DNA of 12,934 bases from Pyramidobacter sp. (GTDB lineage: Bacteria > Synergistota > Synergistia > Synergistales > Dethiosulfovibrionaceae). The position numbers were made by a program, and so were the translations under genes. The stretch spans positions 1 through 12,934 of the forward strand of contig JAEEUD010000018.1 in assembly GCA_016286835.1 (NCBI GenBank), in the 5' to 3' direction. This document shows, in pieces, positions 6,593-12,342 of the stretch (its first letter is position 1; the number at the start of each line of letters is the position of its first letter). The notes beneath the pieces were generated by a model. It was not told the DNA's origin. It searched no databases and saw only the letters and a list, made by a program, of their open reading frames with translations.

Positions 6593-7147
6593 ATGGCGCT
6601 GACCGAGCGGCCCGCGGAGTGGAAGTTCGTCGTTCCCGTGCCCGACGGAAAAGACGCGTCGGAGGTCATTTCCCGCTCCTGGACGATCGAACTGGATCAG
6701 CCTGTTGCACGCGGCGGGCTGGAATATCTGCTTACGAAACCCCTGAAAGCAACGGCGGAGACACAACGTCTGCCGCAAAGTGTCGAGGTTACGATCAAAA
6801 TCGACAGCGAAGTTGCTACGGAATGCCGTAGATGTTGCGCGCCTCTGACTGTTGCAATTCAGGAAGATTTCATGTATTCTTACATCTTGCAGTCAGATAA
6901 TGCAGAAACGGGTCAGGGAGAAGAGGAGTTTTCCGACTCCGGCAAAGTGACGCTCGTCGTGCCACGGCTGAGTTCGTCGCTTGATGTTGCCGATCTCGTT
7001 TGGGAATGTCTTGTCGAATCATTGCCCCTGTACGCACAGTGCGAGGGCGAATGTGCCGTTCCTTACGTTCCCGAGCCGTCGGTCGATCCGCGCTTTCTGG
7101 CTCTGGCAGATTTACTGGAACAAGAAAAGGACAAAGGAGGGAAATAA
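6593..7147 (+). CDS. yceD: DUF177 / YceD family protein linked to 23S rRNA accumulation
   Basis: A 184-residue member of the DUF177 (YceD, YlbN) family, nearly always encoded just before rpmF. Bacterial and plant members are linked to accumulation of 23S rRNA; the mechanism is not known. Visible features are a beta-rich N-terminal half, the family CxRC motif as Cys78-Arg-Arg-Cys81 (with an extra Cys82) and a second cysteine pair Cys150/Cys154 in LPLYAQCEGEC. These may bind a metal together. The C-terminal DPRFLALADLLEQ helix is the usual family tail. The CPxCG that often follows the second pair is missing. The ATG at 6593 follows a strong GGAGGAGGGG tract (6575-6584); an ATG at 6585 is in another frame with an early stop. 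The stop is two bases before the rpmF ATG. Confidence 0.88.
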   Translation: MALTERPAEWKFVVPVPDGKDASEVISRSWTIELDQPVARGGLEYLLTKPLKATAETQRLPQSVEVTIKIDSEVATECRRCCAPLTVAIQEDFMYSYILQSDNAETGQGEEEFSDSGKVTLVVPRLSSSLDVADLVWECLVESLPLYAQCEGECAVPYVPEPSVDPRFLALADLLEQEKDKGGK

Positions 7148-7149
7148 CC

Positions 7150-7371
7150 ATGGCAACCCCGAAGATCAGACAGTCCCATCGCAGAACCCACCACCGCTTT
7201 TCTCAGTGGCTCGGCGAGAAGGTCGCTCCCGGCCTGACGACGTGCTCCCACTGCGGCGAGACGATCATGCCCTACTGCGCCTGCCCCGCCTGCGGCTACT
7301 ACCGCGGCCGCAAGGTGATCAAGGTCGCCGCCGACAAGGCCCCCGCTGAAACCGAAGCGAAGGCTGAATAG
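7150..7371 (+). CDS. rpmF: 50S ribosomal protein L32 (bL32), zinc-binding form
   Basis: A 73-residue bL32 of the large ribosomal subunit. It opens with the basic stretch MATPKIRQSHRRTHHR (family MAVPKxxxSxxRxxxRR) and has two cysteine pairs, Cys32-x2-Cys35 and Cys45-x2-Cys48, forming the zinc ribbon. A further Cys43 sits beside the second pair (YCACPACGYY), where His, Arg or Val is more common. The ribosome site AAGGAGGG lies within the end of yceD, and the ATG follows two bases after that stop, so translation is likely coupled. A strong terminator (7382-7416) begins 10 bases after the stop, separating L32 from the fatty-acid genes with which it is cotranscribed in E. coli. Confidence 0.96.
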   Translation: MATPKIRQSHRRTHHRFSQWLGEKVAPGLTTCSHCGETIMPYCACPACGYYRGRKVIKVAADKAPAETEAKAE

Positions 7372-7381
7372 GCCCTGCATG

Positions 7382-7416
7382 AAAAAACCCCGCGGAATTG
7401 TTCCGCGGGGTTTTTT
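7382..7416. terminator. bidirectional rho-independent terminator after rpmF
   Basis: A perfect 16-bp inverted repeat (7382-7397 with 7401-7416) with a three-base loop. The GC core CCCCGCGGAA is flanked by A6 on the left and T6 on the right, so it would work on either strand. It ends the ackA/yceD/rpmF unit. Confidence 0.95.
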
Positions 7417-7486
7417 GTACGCTGAGAACCTGAATAAAACCAGTTTTTTGGAAAGTAAGTGACATGTGTGAACGCGCTTTCGCGCC

Positions 7487-7515
7487 TTGACCTTTGACGG
7501 CAAAATCTATATACT
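7487..7515 (+). promoter_or_regulatory. sigma70-type promoter of the fapR-plsX-fab operon
   Basis: A -35 TTGACC (7487-7492), a 17-base spacer and a -10 TATACT (7510-7515) give a strong housekeeping promoter with a predicted start near 7522. A second TTGACG at 7494-7499 is too close to the -10 to serve. The FapR-like operator begins about 15 bases after the predicted start. Confidence 0.8.
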
Positions 7516-7536
7516 GCGAATAGTTCGTGAGCAGAT

Positions 7537-7555
7537 ATTAGAATCTGGTCTTAAA
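7537..7555 (+). promoter_or_regulatory. FapR operator (FapR box)
   Basis: The 19-base site ATTAGAATCTGGTCTTAAA matches the Bacillus FapR consensus as I recall it (ATTAGTACCTAGTCTTAAT) at 15 of 19 positions, including both outer half-sites TTAG and TCTTAA. It lies between the predicted transcription start and the fapR ribosome site, so a bound repressor would block transcription of fapR and the genes behind it. No second copy was seen upstream of fabK, acpP or fabF. Confidence 0.75.
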
Positions 7556-7568
7556 GGTGGGGAGGAGA

Positions 7569-8153
7569 ATGGCACCAAAAAGCACAAAAATGCAGCGTCA
7601 CGAAAAGCTATTGGCGCTGATCGAACAGAATCCTCTCTACAGCGACGAAGACCTCGCGCGTCTGCTTCGCGTCAGCCTCAGTACCGTCCGGCTCGACCGT
7701 GCGCAGATGGGCGTTCCTGAGTTGCGGACCCGCACGCGCCAGATGGCGGAACGTGCTGTCGGACGCCTCAGGTCTCTCAAACAGGAGGAATTCGTCGGCG
7801 AGCTGCTGGGGCTGGAGCCCAACGTGTGGGCGCTTTCGATGCTCCAGACGACGAAGGAGATGGCCTTTCGCCACACCGAACAGGTCACGGATCAGTACAT
7901 CTACGCGCAGGCCAGCACCTTGGCCATTGCCGTGGTCGCGGCCGATCTGGTCATCGTCGATTCGTTCCGCGGGCGTTACAGCGCGCCGGCGGCCGTCGGC
8001 GACCGGCTTGTGGCGCGCGCCAAAGTCGGCACACACGAGGGCGACAAATATATCGTTTCCGTCCACACCACGGCCAACGAGCGCGAAATCTACGTGGGAC
8101 GATTCATCGTCCGCGCCCTGTCTGCCGAAGATACGTCGGCTGCGCAGGCATGA
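7569..8153 (+). CDS. fapR: FapR-family transcriptional repressor of lipid synthesis
   Basis: A 194-residue protein that aligns with Bacillus subtilis FapR (188 aa) end to end. Residues ~22-55 form the DeoR-like helix-turn-helix (LARLLRVSLSTVRLDR followed by VPELR). A linker helix leads to a hot-dog effector domain (about 80-190) with the AQASTLAIAVV stretch. In Bacillus, malonyl-CoA or malonyl-ACP binds this domain and releases DNA. Phe100 matches Bacillus Phe99, but Thr107-Asp108 align with Arg106-Gly107, where Arg106 neutralises the malonyl carboxylate. The ATG at 7569 is chosen over GTG 7557 because the latter lies within the GGTGGGGAGG ribosome site. It is first in the fab operon with a FapR box just upstream, so it is probably autoregulated. 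plsX starts 27 bases after the stop. Confidence 0.88.
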   Translation: MAPKSTKMQRHEKLLALIEQNPLYSDEDLARLLRVSLSTVRLDRAQMGVPELRTRTRQMAERAVGRLRSLKQEEFVGELLGLEPNVWALSMLQTTKEMAFRHTEQVTDQYIYAQASTLAIAVVAADLVIVDSFRGRYSAPAAVGDRLVARAKVGTHEGDKYIVSVHTTANEREIYVGRFIVRALSAEDTSAAQA

Positions 8154-8180
8154 CACTACAGAATGAGAGCGGGGGAAAAC

Positions 8181-9212
8181 ATGATTATCGCAGTTGACGC
8201 CATGGGCGGCGATCACGGCGCATCGGCCGTGTGCCCCGGCGCGATCGAAGCCTGTGTGACAAATCCGGGGCTGGAGATCGCCCTGATCGGAAATAAAACG
8301 GTCATCGAACCGTATCTCGACAAAGCGGACGCAGCTGTGAAGCGCCGCATCACCGTTGTCCATACCGACGAAATGGTCGATCCCGATGAGCCGCCGACGA
8401 AGGCCATCCGCACCAAGAAGCGTTCGAGCATGAGAATGGCGATGGAGATGGTCAGGAGCGGCGAAGCTCAGGGCTGCGTCTCGTCCGGCAGCACGGGCGC
8501 GATCGTTGCCGGCGGCGTGCTCGTCGTCGGACGCATCAAGGGTATCGAGCGTCCCGGCCTGGGCATCCTGCTCCCCACGAAGAAACCTGTTTTCCTGCTC
8601 GACGCCGGTGCGACGGTGCGCTGCAAACCGCTCAATCTCGTGCAGTTCGCGCTGATGGGCTCGATCTACATGAAGGACGTGGAAAAGCTCACCCCGACGC
8701 CGCGCGTCTGCCTGCTCTCCAACGGTTCGGAGGAGATTAAGGGAGACGACGTGATCGTCGAGGCCCGCGAACGGCTGCGTACCTCCGAGGCGATCAACTT
8801 CGGCGGCTACGTCGAGGCCAACCGCGTTCCCCAGGGCGACGCCGACGTGGTCGTCTGCGACGGTTTCTCAGGCAATGTCATGCTGAAGTCGTTCGAGGGA
8901 CTGATCAAGTTCTGCAAAGGTCTCGTCGTCGACACGATCCATGAATCGCTGCTGGCCAAGGCCGGCGCGCTCCTGCTTTATCCGTCGATGAAGAAGCTGG
9001 CTGCCCGCGTTGATTACAGCAAGTACGGCGGTTCGGCGCTGATGGGCGTCAACGGCGCCGTCGTCAAGGCACACGGAAGGTCGAAAGCTCCCGCGATCGC
9101 CAACGCTATCGGCGTGGCAGCGGGATTTGTCGAGCGCGGCGCGCTTGACCGCATCAAGAGCGACATCGCCGAAGAGCTGGCGCGAAGCGGCTCGGGCGCG
9201 ACGCTTCGCTAG
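8181..9212 (+). CDS. plsX: phosphate acyltransferase PlsX
   Basis: A 343-residue PlsX, which converts acyl-ACP and phosphate to acyl-phosphate, the acyl donor for PlsY in phospholipid synthesis; it acts as a peripheral membrane protein. Family blocks are in order: IAVDAMGGDHG at the N-terminus, a DPDEPPTKAIRTKKRSS loop, SSGSTGAIVAGG, the QFALMGSIY helix, VCDGFSGNVMLKSFEG and the GGSALMGVNGAVVKAHG tail. Two usually strict spots differ: LLDAGAT for LLDxGAN, and LLSNGSEEIKG for LLNIGxEExKG. The ATG at 8181 is preferred to ATG 8163 because family members begin MxIAVDAMGGD; GGGGGA at 8171-8176 is a modest, close ribosome site. The gene follows fapR and precedes fabK. Confidence 0.95.
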   Translation: MIIAVDAMGGDHGASAVCPGAIEACVTNPGLEIALIGNKTVIEPYLDKADAAVKRRITVVHTDEMVDPDEPPTKAIRTKKRSSMRMAMEMVRSGEAQGCVSSGSTGAIVAGGVLVVGRIKGIERPGLGILLPTKKPVFLLDAGATVRCKPLNLVQFALMGSIYMKDVEKLTPTPRVCLLSNGSEEIKGDDVIVEARERLRTSEAINFGGYVEANRVPQGDADVVVCDGFSGNVMLKSFEGLIKFCKGLVVDTIHESLLAKAGALLLYPSMKKLAARVDYSKYGGSALMGVNGAVVKAHGRSKAPAIANAIGVAAGFVERGALDRIKSDIAEELARSGSGATLR

Positions 9213-9250
9213 CGCAGAGTTGGAATAAGAGGCCGCGGGATGAACGCGGC
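9182..9250 (+). other. two consecutive hairpins at the plsX-fabK junction
   Basis: Hairpin one pairs GCGAAGCG (9182-9189) with CGCTTCGC (9202-9209) across 12 bases at the end of plsX. Hairpin two pairs GCCGCG (9232-9237) with CGCGGC (9245-9250) across seven bases in the intergenic space. Neither is followed by a real T-tract, so they are more likely mRNA processing, stabilising or translation-control structures than terminators. Confidence 0.45.
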
Positions 9251-9278
9251 TATTTGAGAAAGGGGTTCATTTTTCACA

Positions 9279-10223
9279 ATGCTCGGTACAGAACTGACAG
9301 AACTTTTAGGCATCAAATATCCCGTGATCCAGGGCGCGATGGCCTGGATCGCCAACGCGGAACTGGCCGCCGCGGTCAGCAACGCGGGAGGACTGGGGAT
9401 CATCGCCGCGGGAAACACCCCGCCCGAGCTTCTTGAAAAGGAACTCATCAAGATCCGCGAACTCACCGACAAGCCCTACGGTATGAACATCATGCTCATG
9501 TCGCCCACGGCTCCTGCGGCTGTGGAACTGGCCGCTAAGTACCGCGTCAAGGTGCTTACCACCGGCGCGGGCAGCCCCGGCAAGGTGATCGAGCGTCTCA
9601 AGCCGCTCGGCACGATCATCATGCCCGTCGTCGCTTCGACGGCCGTGGCTATCCGTGCCGTGCGTCAAGGGGCGCAGGCGATCGTCGCCGAAGGCATGGA
9701 GGCCGGCGGACACATCGGCGAGCTGACGACGATGGTGCTTACGCCGCTTGTCGCTCAGGCGGTGAACGTCCCCGTGGTGTGCGCCGGCGGCATCGTCGAC
9801 GGCCGCGGCATGGCGGCAGCGTTTGCGCTTGGCGCCCAGGGCGTCCAGGTGGGCACGCGGTTCGTCTGTTCCACCGAGTGCACGGTGCATCCCAACTACA
9901 AGAACGCGCTCGTCAAGGCCAAGGAACGCTGCACGGCCGTGACCGGCGCGCCGACGGGACATCCCGTGCGCTGCATCGAGAACAAGCTGACGAAGGAATT
10001 TCTCAAGCTGGAGTATGATCACGCTCCCAACGAGCAGATCGAAAAGCTCGGCACCGGCCGTCTGCGCGCCGCCGTCGTCGATGGCGACGTGGAGATGGGC
10101 TCGGTCATGTCGGGCCAGTCGGCCGCACTGGTGAACGACGTTCGCCCCTGCGCCGAAATCATCACGGGCATGGTCTCCGAAGCGGAAGAGATCCTGAAGA
10201 AGCTGGGGGCTCGTGCTCAGTAA
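9279..10223 (+). CDS. fabK: enoyl-ACP reductase II, FMN-dependent (FabK)
   Basis: A 314-residue TIM-barrel flavoprotein of the nitronate monooxygenase/FabK family that reduces trans-2-enoyl-ACP in the last step of each elongation cycle. It shows TELLGIKYPVIQGAMAWIA at the start, SNAGGLGIIAAGN, the active-site loop EGMEAGGHIGE with His145 (Streptococcus pneumoniae FabK His144), and the FMN-phosphate region CAGGIVDGRG...GAQGVQVGTRF. Its place among fab genes supports FabK over nitronate monooxygenase. FabK is insensitive to triclosan, unlike FabI. The start at ATG 9279 is the first in frame after a TGA at 9255-9257 and fits the family start. Its purine tract (AAGGGG, 9260-9265) is 13 bases away, unusually far. 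The stop codon TAA is part of the fabD ribosome site. Confidence 0.93.
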   Translation: MLGTELTELLGIKYPVIQGAMAWIANAELAAAVSNAGGLGIIAAGNTPPELLEKELIKIRELTDKPYGMNIMLMSPTAPAAVELAAKYRVKVLTTGAGSPGKVIERLKPLGTIIMPVVASTAVAIRAVRQGAQAIVAEGMEAGGHIGELTTMVLTPLVAQAVNVPVVCAGGIVDGRGMAAAFALGAQGVQVGTRFVCSTECTVHPNYKNALVKAKERCTAVTGAPTGHPVRCIENKLTKEFLKLEYDHAPNEQIEKLGTGRLRAAVVDGDVEMGSVMSGQSAALVNDVRPCAEIITGMVSEAEEILKKLGARAQ

Positions 10224-10233
10224 GGAGCAAACC

Positions 10234-11184
10234 ATGAAATACGCGCTTCTTTTTCCCGGACAGGGCTCTCAGACTGTCGGCATGGGAAAGGACCTGATCG
10301 AAAACTCGCCCGCCGCAAAGGCCGTTTTTGAGGAGGCCGACGCTGCGCTCGGATTTTCGCTCAGCGACATCATTCTTAACGGACCTGAAGAAAAGCTCAG
10401 GCTTACGGCCTACACGCAGCCGGCGCTTCTGACGATGTCGATCGCCGTACTGCGGGCGCTTGAAGAAAAGGACGTGAAGATCGCTCCCGCGTGCGTTGCC
10501 GGACACAGCCTCGGCGAGTACACGGCTCTTGTAGCCAACGGCGTTCTCTCGCTGGCTGACGGTGTGCGCCTCGTGCACATGCGCGGCAGCTTCATGCAGG
10601 AGGCCGTGCCCGAAGGTGTCGGCGCGATGGCCGCGATCCTCGGCCTGGAAGCTGATTCCGTGCGCGCAGTCTGTGAAGAGGCCGCGCAGAGCGAAGTCTG
10701 CGAGCCGGCCAACTTCAACACGCCTGTGCAGACGGTCATTTCCGGGCACGCTGCCGCTGTCGCGCGTGCGGTCGAGCTGGCCGCCGAACGTGGCGCGAAA
10801 CGCTCGGTGATGCTGAAAGTGAGTGCTCCGTTCCACTGCTCGCTGATGCGTCCCGTGGCGGACAAGCTGGCCGTCGAGATGGACAAATGCACTTGGACTA
10901 CCGGTTCCGTGCCGCTGATCGCCAACGTTTCCGCGTCTCCCGTGACCGACGTGAAGACGATCCGCGACGGCCTGTACGCGCAGACGTACAGCCCTGTCCG
11001 CTGGGTCGAGAGCGTCGAGCGCATGGCTGCCCTCGGCGTGCAGGGATTCGTCGAACTGGGCGCGGGCAAGGTGCTCTCCGGCATGGTGAAGAAGATCGTT
11101 CGCAAGGCTTCGGTGCTCAACATCGAGACCTTTGCCGACCTCGACAAGTTCGTTCCCTTTGCGGAACAGGAAGCGGAGGACTGA
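10234..11184 (+). CDS. fabD: malonyl-CoA:ACP malonyltransferase
   Basis: A 316-residue FabD that moves the malonyl group from CoA to the ACP phosphopantetheine, supplying the extender unit. Key residues fall at the same numbers as in E. coli FabD: nucleophile Ser92 in GHSLGEY, Arg117 (HMRGSFMQ, binds the malonyl carboxylate) and His201 in SAPFHCSLM. The FPGQGSQ oxyanion motif is at the N-terminus. The start is ATG 10234 with AAGGAG at 10222-10227, which overlaps the fabK stop; a GTG at 10213 is upstream of that site and rejected. The stop lies three bases before the fabG ATG. Its product, malonyl-ACP, is also one of the two known FapR ligands, so it would feed back on the operon. Confidence 0.96.
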   Translation: MKYALLFPGQGSQTVGMGKDLIENSPAAKAVFEEADAALGFSLSDIILNGPEEKLRLTAYTQPALLTMSIAVLRALEEKDVKIAPACVAGHSLGEYTALVANGVLSLADGVRLVHMRGSFMQEAVPEGVGAMAAILGLEADSVRAVCEEAAQSEVCEPANFNTPVQTVISGHAAAVARAVELAAERGAKRSVMLKVSAPFHCSLMRPVADKLAVEMDKCTWTTGSVPLIANVSASPVTDVKTIRDGLYAQTYSPVRWVESVERMAALGVQGFVELGAGKVLSGMVKKIVRKASVLNIETFADLDKFVPFAEQEAED

Positions 11185-11187
11185 ATC

Positions 11188-11925
11188 ATGGCACGTGTCG
11201 CACTTGTCACTGGCGCGGGCCGCGGGATCGGCCGCGCTGTCGCCAAACGTCTTGCCGAAGACGGCTGCGCCGTGGCGGTGAATTACCGCTCGTCGGCCGA
11301 AGCCGCTCAGGCGCTCGTCGAAGAGATCAAGGCCGCGGGCGGGACCGCGCAGGCCTTTGCCGGCGACGTTTCCAGCCCCGAGGACGTGAAGAAACTTTTC
11401 GAGGACGTGAAGGCTGCACTCGGTCCCGTCGAGATCCTCGTCAACAACGCCGGCCGCACGCAGGACGGCCTGCTGATGAGAATGAAAGATACCGATTGGG
11501 ATAATGTATTGGATGCCGACCTCAAGTCGGTGTTCCTCTGCACGCGCGAGGCCATCCGCAACATGGTCCGCGCCAAATGGGGCCGTATCATCAACATCTC
11601 GTCCGTCGTCGGCCTCACGGGCAATCCCGGACAGGCCAACTACGGCGCGGCGAAAGCCGGCGTGATCGGCTTTTCCAAGTGCGTCGCGCGCGAATACGCC
11701 GCCAAGAGCGTCACTGTTAACTGCGTCGCTCCCGGCTACATCGCCACGGACATGACAAAAGTTCTGCCCGACGCCGCTAAAGAGGCGATCCTTGCGGGGA
11801 TCCCCCAGGGCGCCCAGGGCGCGCCCGAAGACGTGGCCAACGCCGTTTCGTTCTTTGCGGCCGACGCTTCTTCGTATATCACGGGTCAAGTTCTCGCCGT
11901 TGACGGCGGGATGACAATGGCATAA
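11188..11925 (+). CDS. fabG: 3-oxoacyl-ACP reductase
   Basis: A 245-residue short-chain dehydrogenase/reductase, NADPH-dependent, that reduces 3-ketoacyl-ACP. The Rossmann loop TGAGRGIG is near residues 8-15, NNAG sits mid-protein, and the catalytic triad is Ser139 (NISSVVG), Tyr152 and Lys156 (YGAAK), each one position later than in E. coli FabG. The C-terminal end ITGQVLAVDGGMTM is typical of FabG and supports this call over a generic dehydrogenase, as does its place between fabD and acpP. The ATG at 11188 lies three bases after the fabD stop, with GGAGGA at 11175-11180. Confidence 0.96.
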   Translation: MARVALVTGAGRGIGRAVAKRLAEDGCAVAVNYRSSAEAAQALVEEIKAAGGTAQAFAGDVSSPEDVKKLFEDVKAALGPVEILVNNAGRTQDGLLMRMKDTDWDNVLDADLKSVFLCTREAIRNMVRAKWGRIINISSVVGLTGNPGQANYGAAKAGVIGFSKCVAREYAAKSVTVNCVAPGYIATDMTKVLPDAAKEAILAGIPQGAQGAPEDVANAVSFFAADASSYITGQVLAVDGGMTMA

Positions 11926-11929
11926 AGCG

Positions 11930-11942
11930 TCCCCTTTGGGGA
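11930..11942 (+). other. short hairpin between fabG and acpP
   Basis: TCCCC (11930-11934) and GGGGA (11938-11942) pair across a three-base loop, five bases after the fabG stop. No T-run follows, so it is not a terminator. It could protect or process the 5' end of an acpP message, which is usually needed in excess; this is inference. Confidence 0.35.
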
Positions 11943-11973
11943 ACGCGCAATATTTATGGAGGTGCTTTTAGAA

Positions 11974-12225
11974 ATGACTAAGGCCGAAATTCTTGAGAAA
12001 CTGCAGCAGATCATCCAGGATCGTCTTGACGTTGAGAAGGATCAGATCGTTCCCGGTGCTTCCTTCGTGGAAGACCTCGGCGCCGATTCGCTTGACATCG
12101 TCGAGCTGATCATGGGCATCGAGGAAGAGTTCGACATCGAGATCCCCGATGAGGACGCCGAGAAGCTCACCACCGTCGGCGAAGCGATCAACTACGCTGC
12201 CGCCAAACTTGGCATTGAAGAGTAA
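11974..12225 (+). CDS. acpP: acyl carrier protein
   Basis: An 83-residue, strongly acidic acyl carrier protein. The phosphopantetheine attachment site is Ser39 in the canonical DLGADSLDIVELIM helix. The rest (FDIEIPDEDAEKLTTVGEAINY) matches AcpP helices III and IV. It holds growing acyl chains for FabD, FabF, FabG and FabK and delivers them to PlsX. The start is ATG 11974, nine bases after GGAGGTG (11958-11964); an in-frame ATG at 11956 overlaps this ribosome site and would add six residues not seen in the family. The gene lies between two hairpins (11930-11942 and 12251-12285), an arrangement that would allow acpP mRNA to accumulate separately from its neighbours. Confidence 0.97.
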   Translation: MTKAEILEKLQQIIQDRLDVEKDQIVPGASFVEDLGADSLDIVELIMGIEEEFDIEIPDEDAEKLTTVGEAINYAAAKLGIEE

Positions 12226-12250
12226 CAAACCGAACAACAGCGCTTTTTTG

Positions 12251-12285
12251 CGGGGGAGGCCGGCCGCCTGACGGCTCCTCCCCCG
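12251..12285 (+). terminator. GC-rich stem between acpP and fabF, possible attenuator or partial terminator
   Basis: CGGGGGAGG (12251-12259) pairs with CCTCCCCCG (12277-12285). The stem extends by three more pairs past a two-base bulge (12275-12276). It is followed by AATTTTAAA, only a short T-run, so partial termination is more likely than a full stop. It would give more acpP than fabF transcript, a common need. Confidence 0.55.
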
Positions 12286-12342
12286 AATTTTAAACAGGTA
12301 CCACATTATTTCGCCCACACCAGGCGTCAAGGAGATCAGAAA

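Noticed and set aside
5111..6778. 555-codon open frame on the minus strand opposite ackA
   Set aside because: It lies antisense to a certain acetate kinase; GC-rich third positions keep the opposite frame open. The translation is rich in His, Asp, Arg and Gly with no recognisable domain and no suitable ribosome site.
9306..10235. 309-codon open frame on the minus strand opposite fabK
   Set aside because: Shadow of the conserved FabK frame; low-complexity His/Arg/Asp-rich product.
10162..11889. 575-codon open frame on the minus strand opposite fabD and fabG
   Set aside because: Same codon-bias shadow, crossing two genes with conserved catalytic residues on the plus strand; no protein family features.
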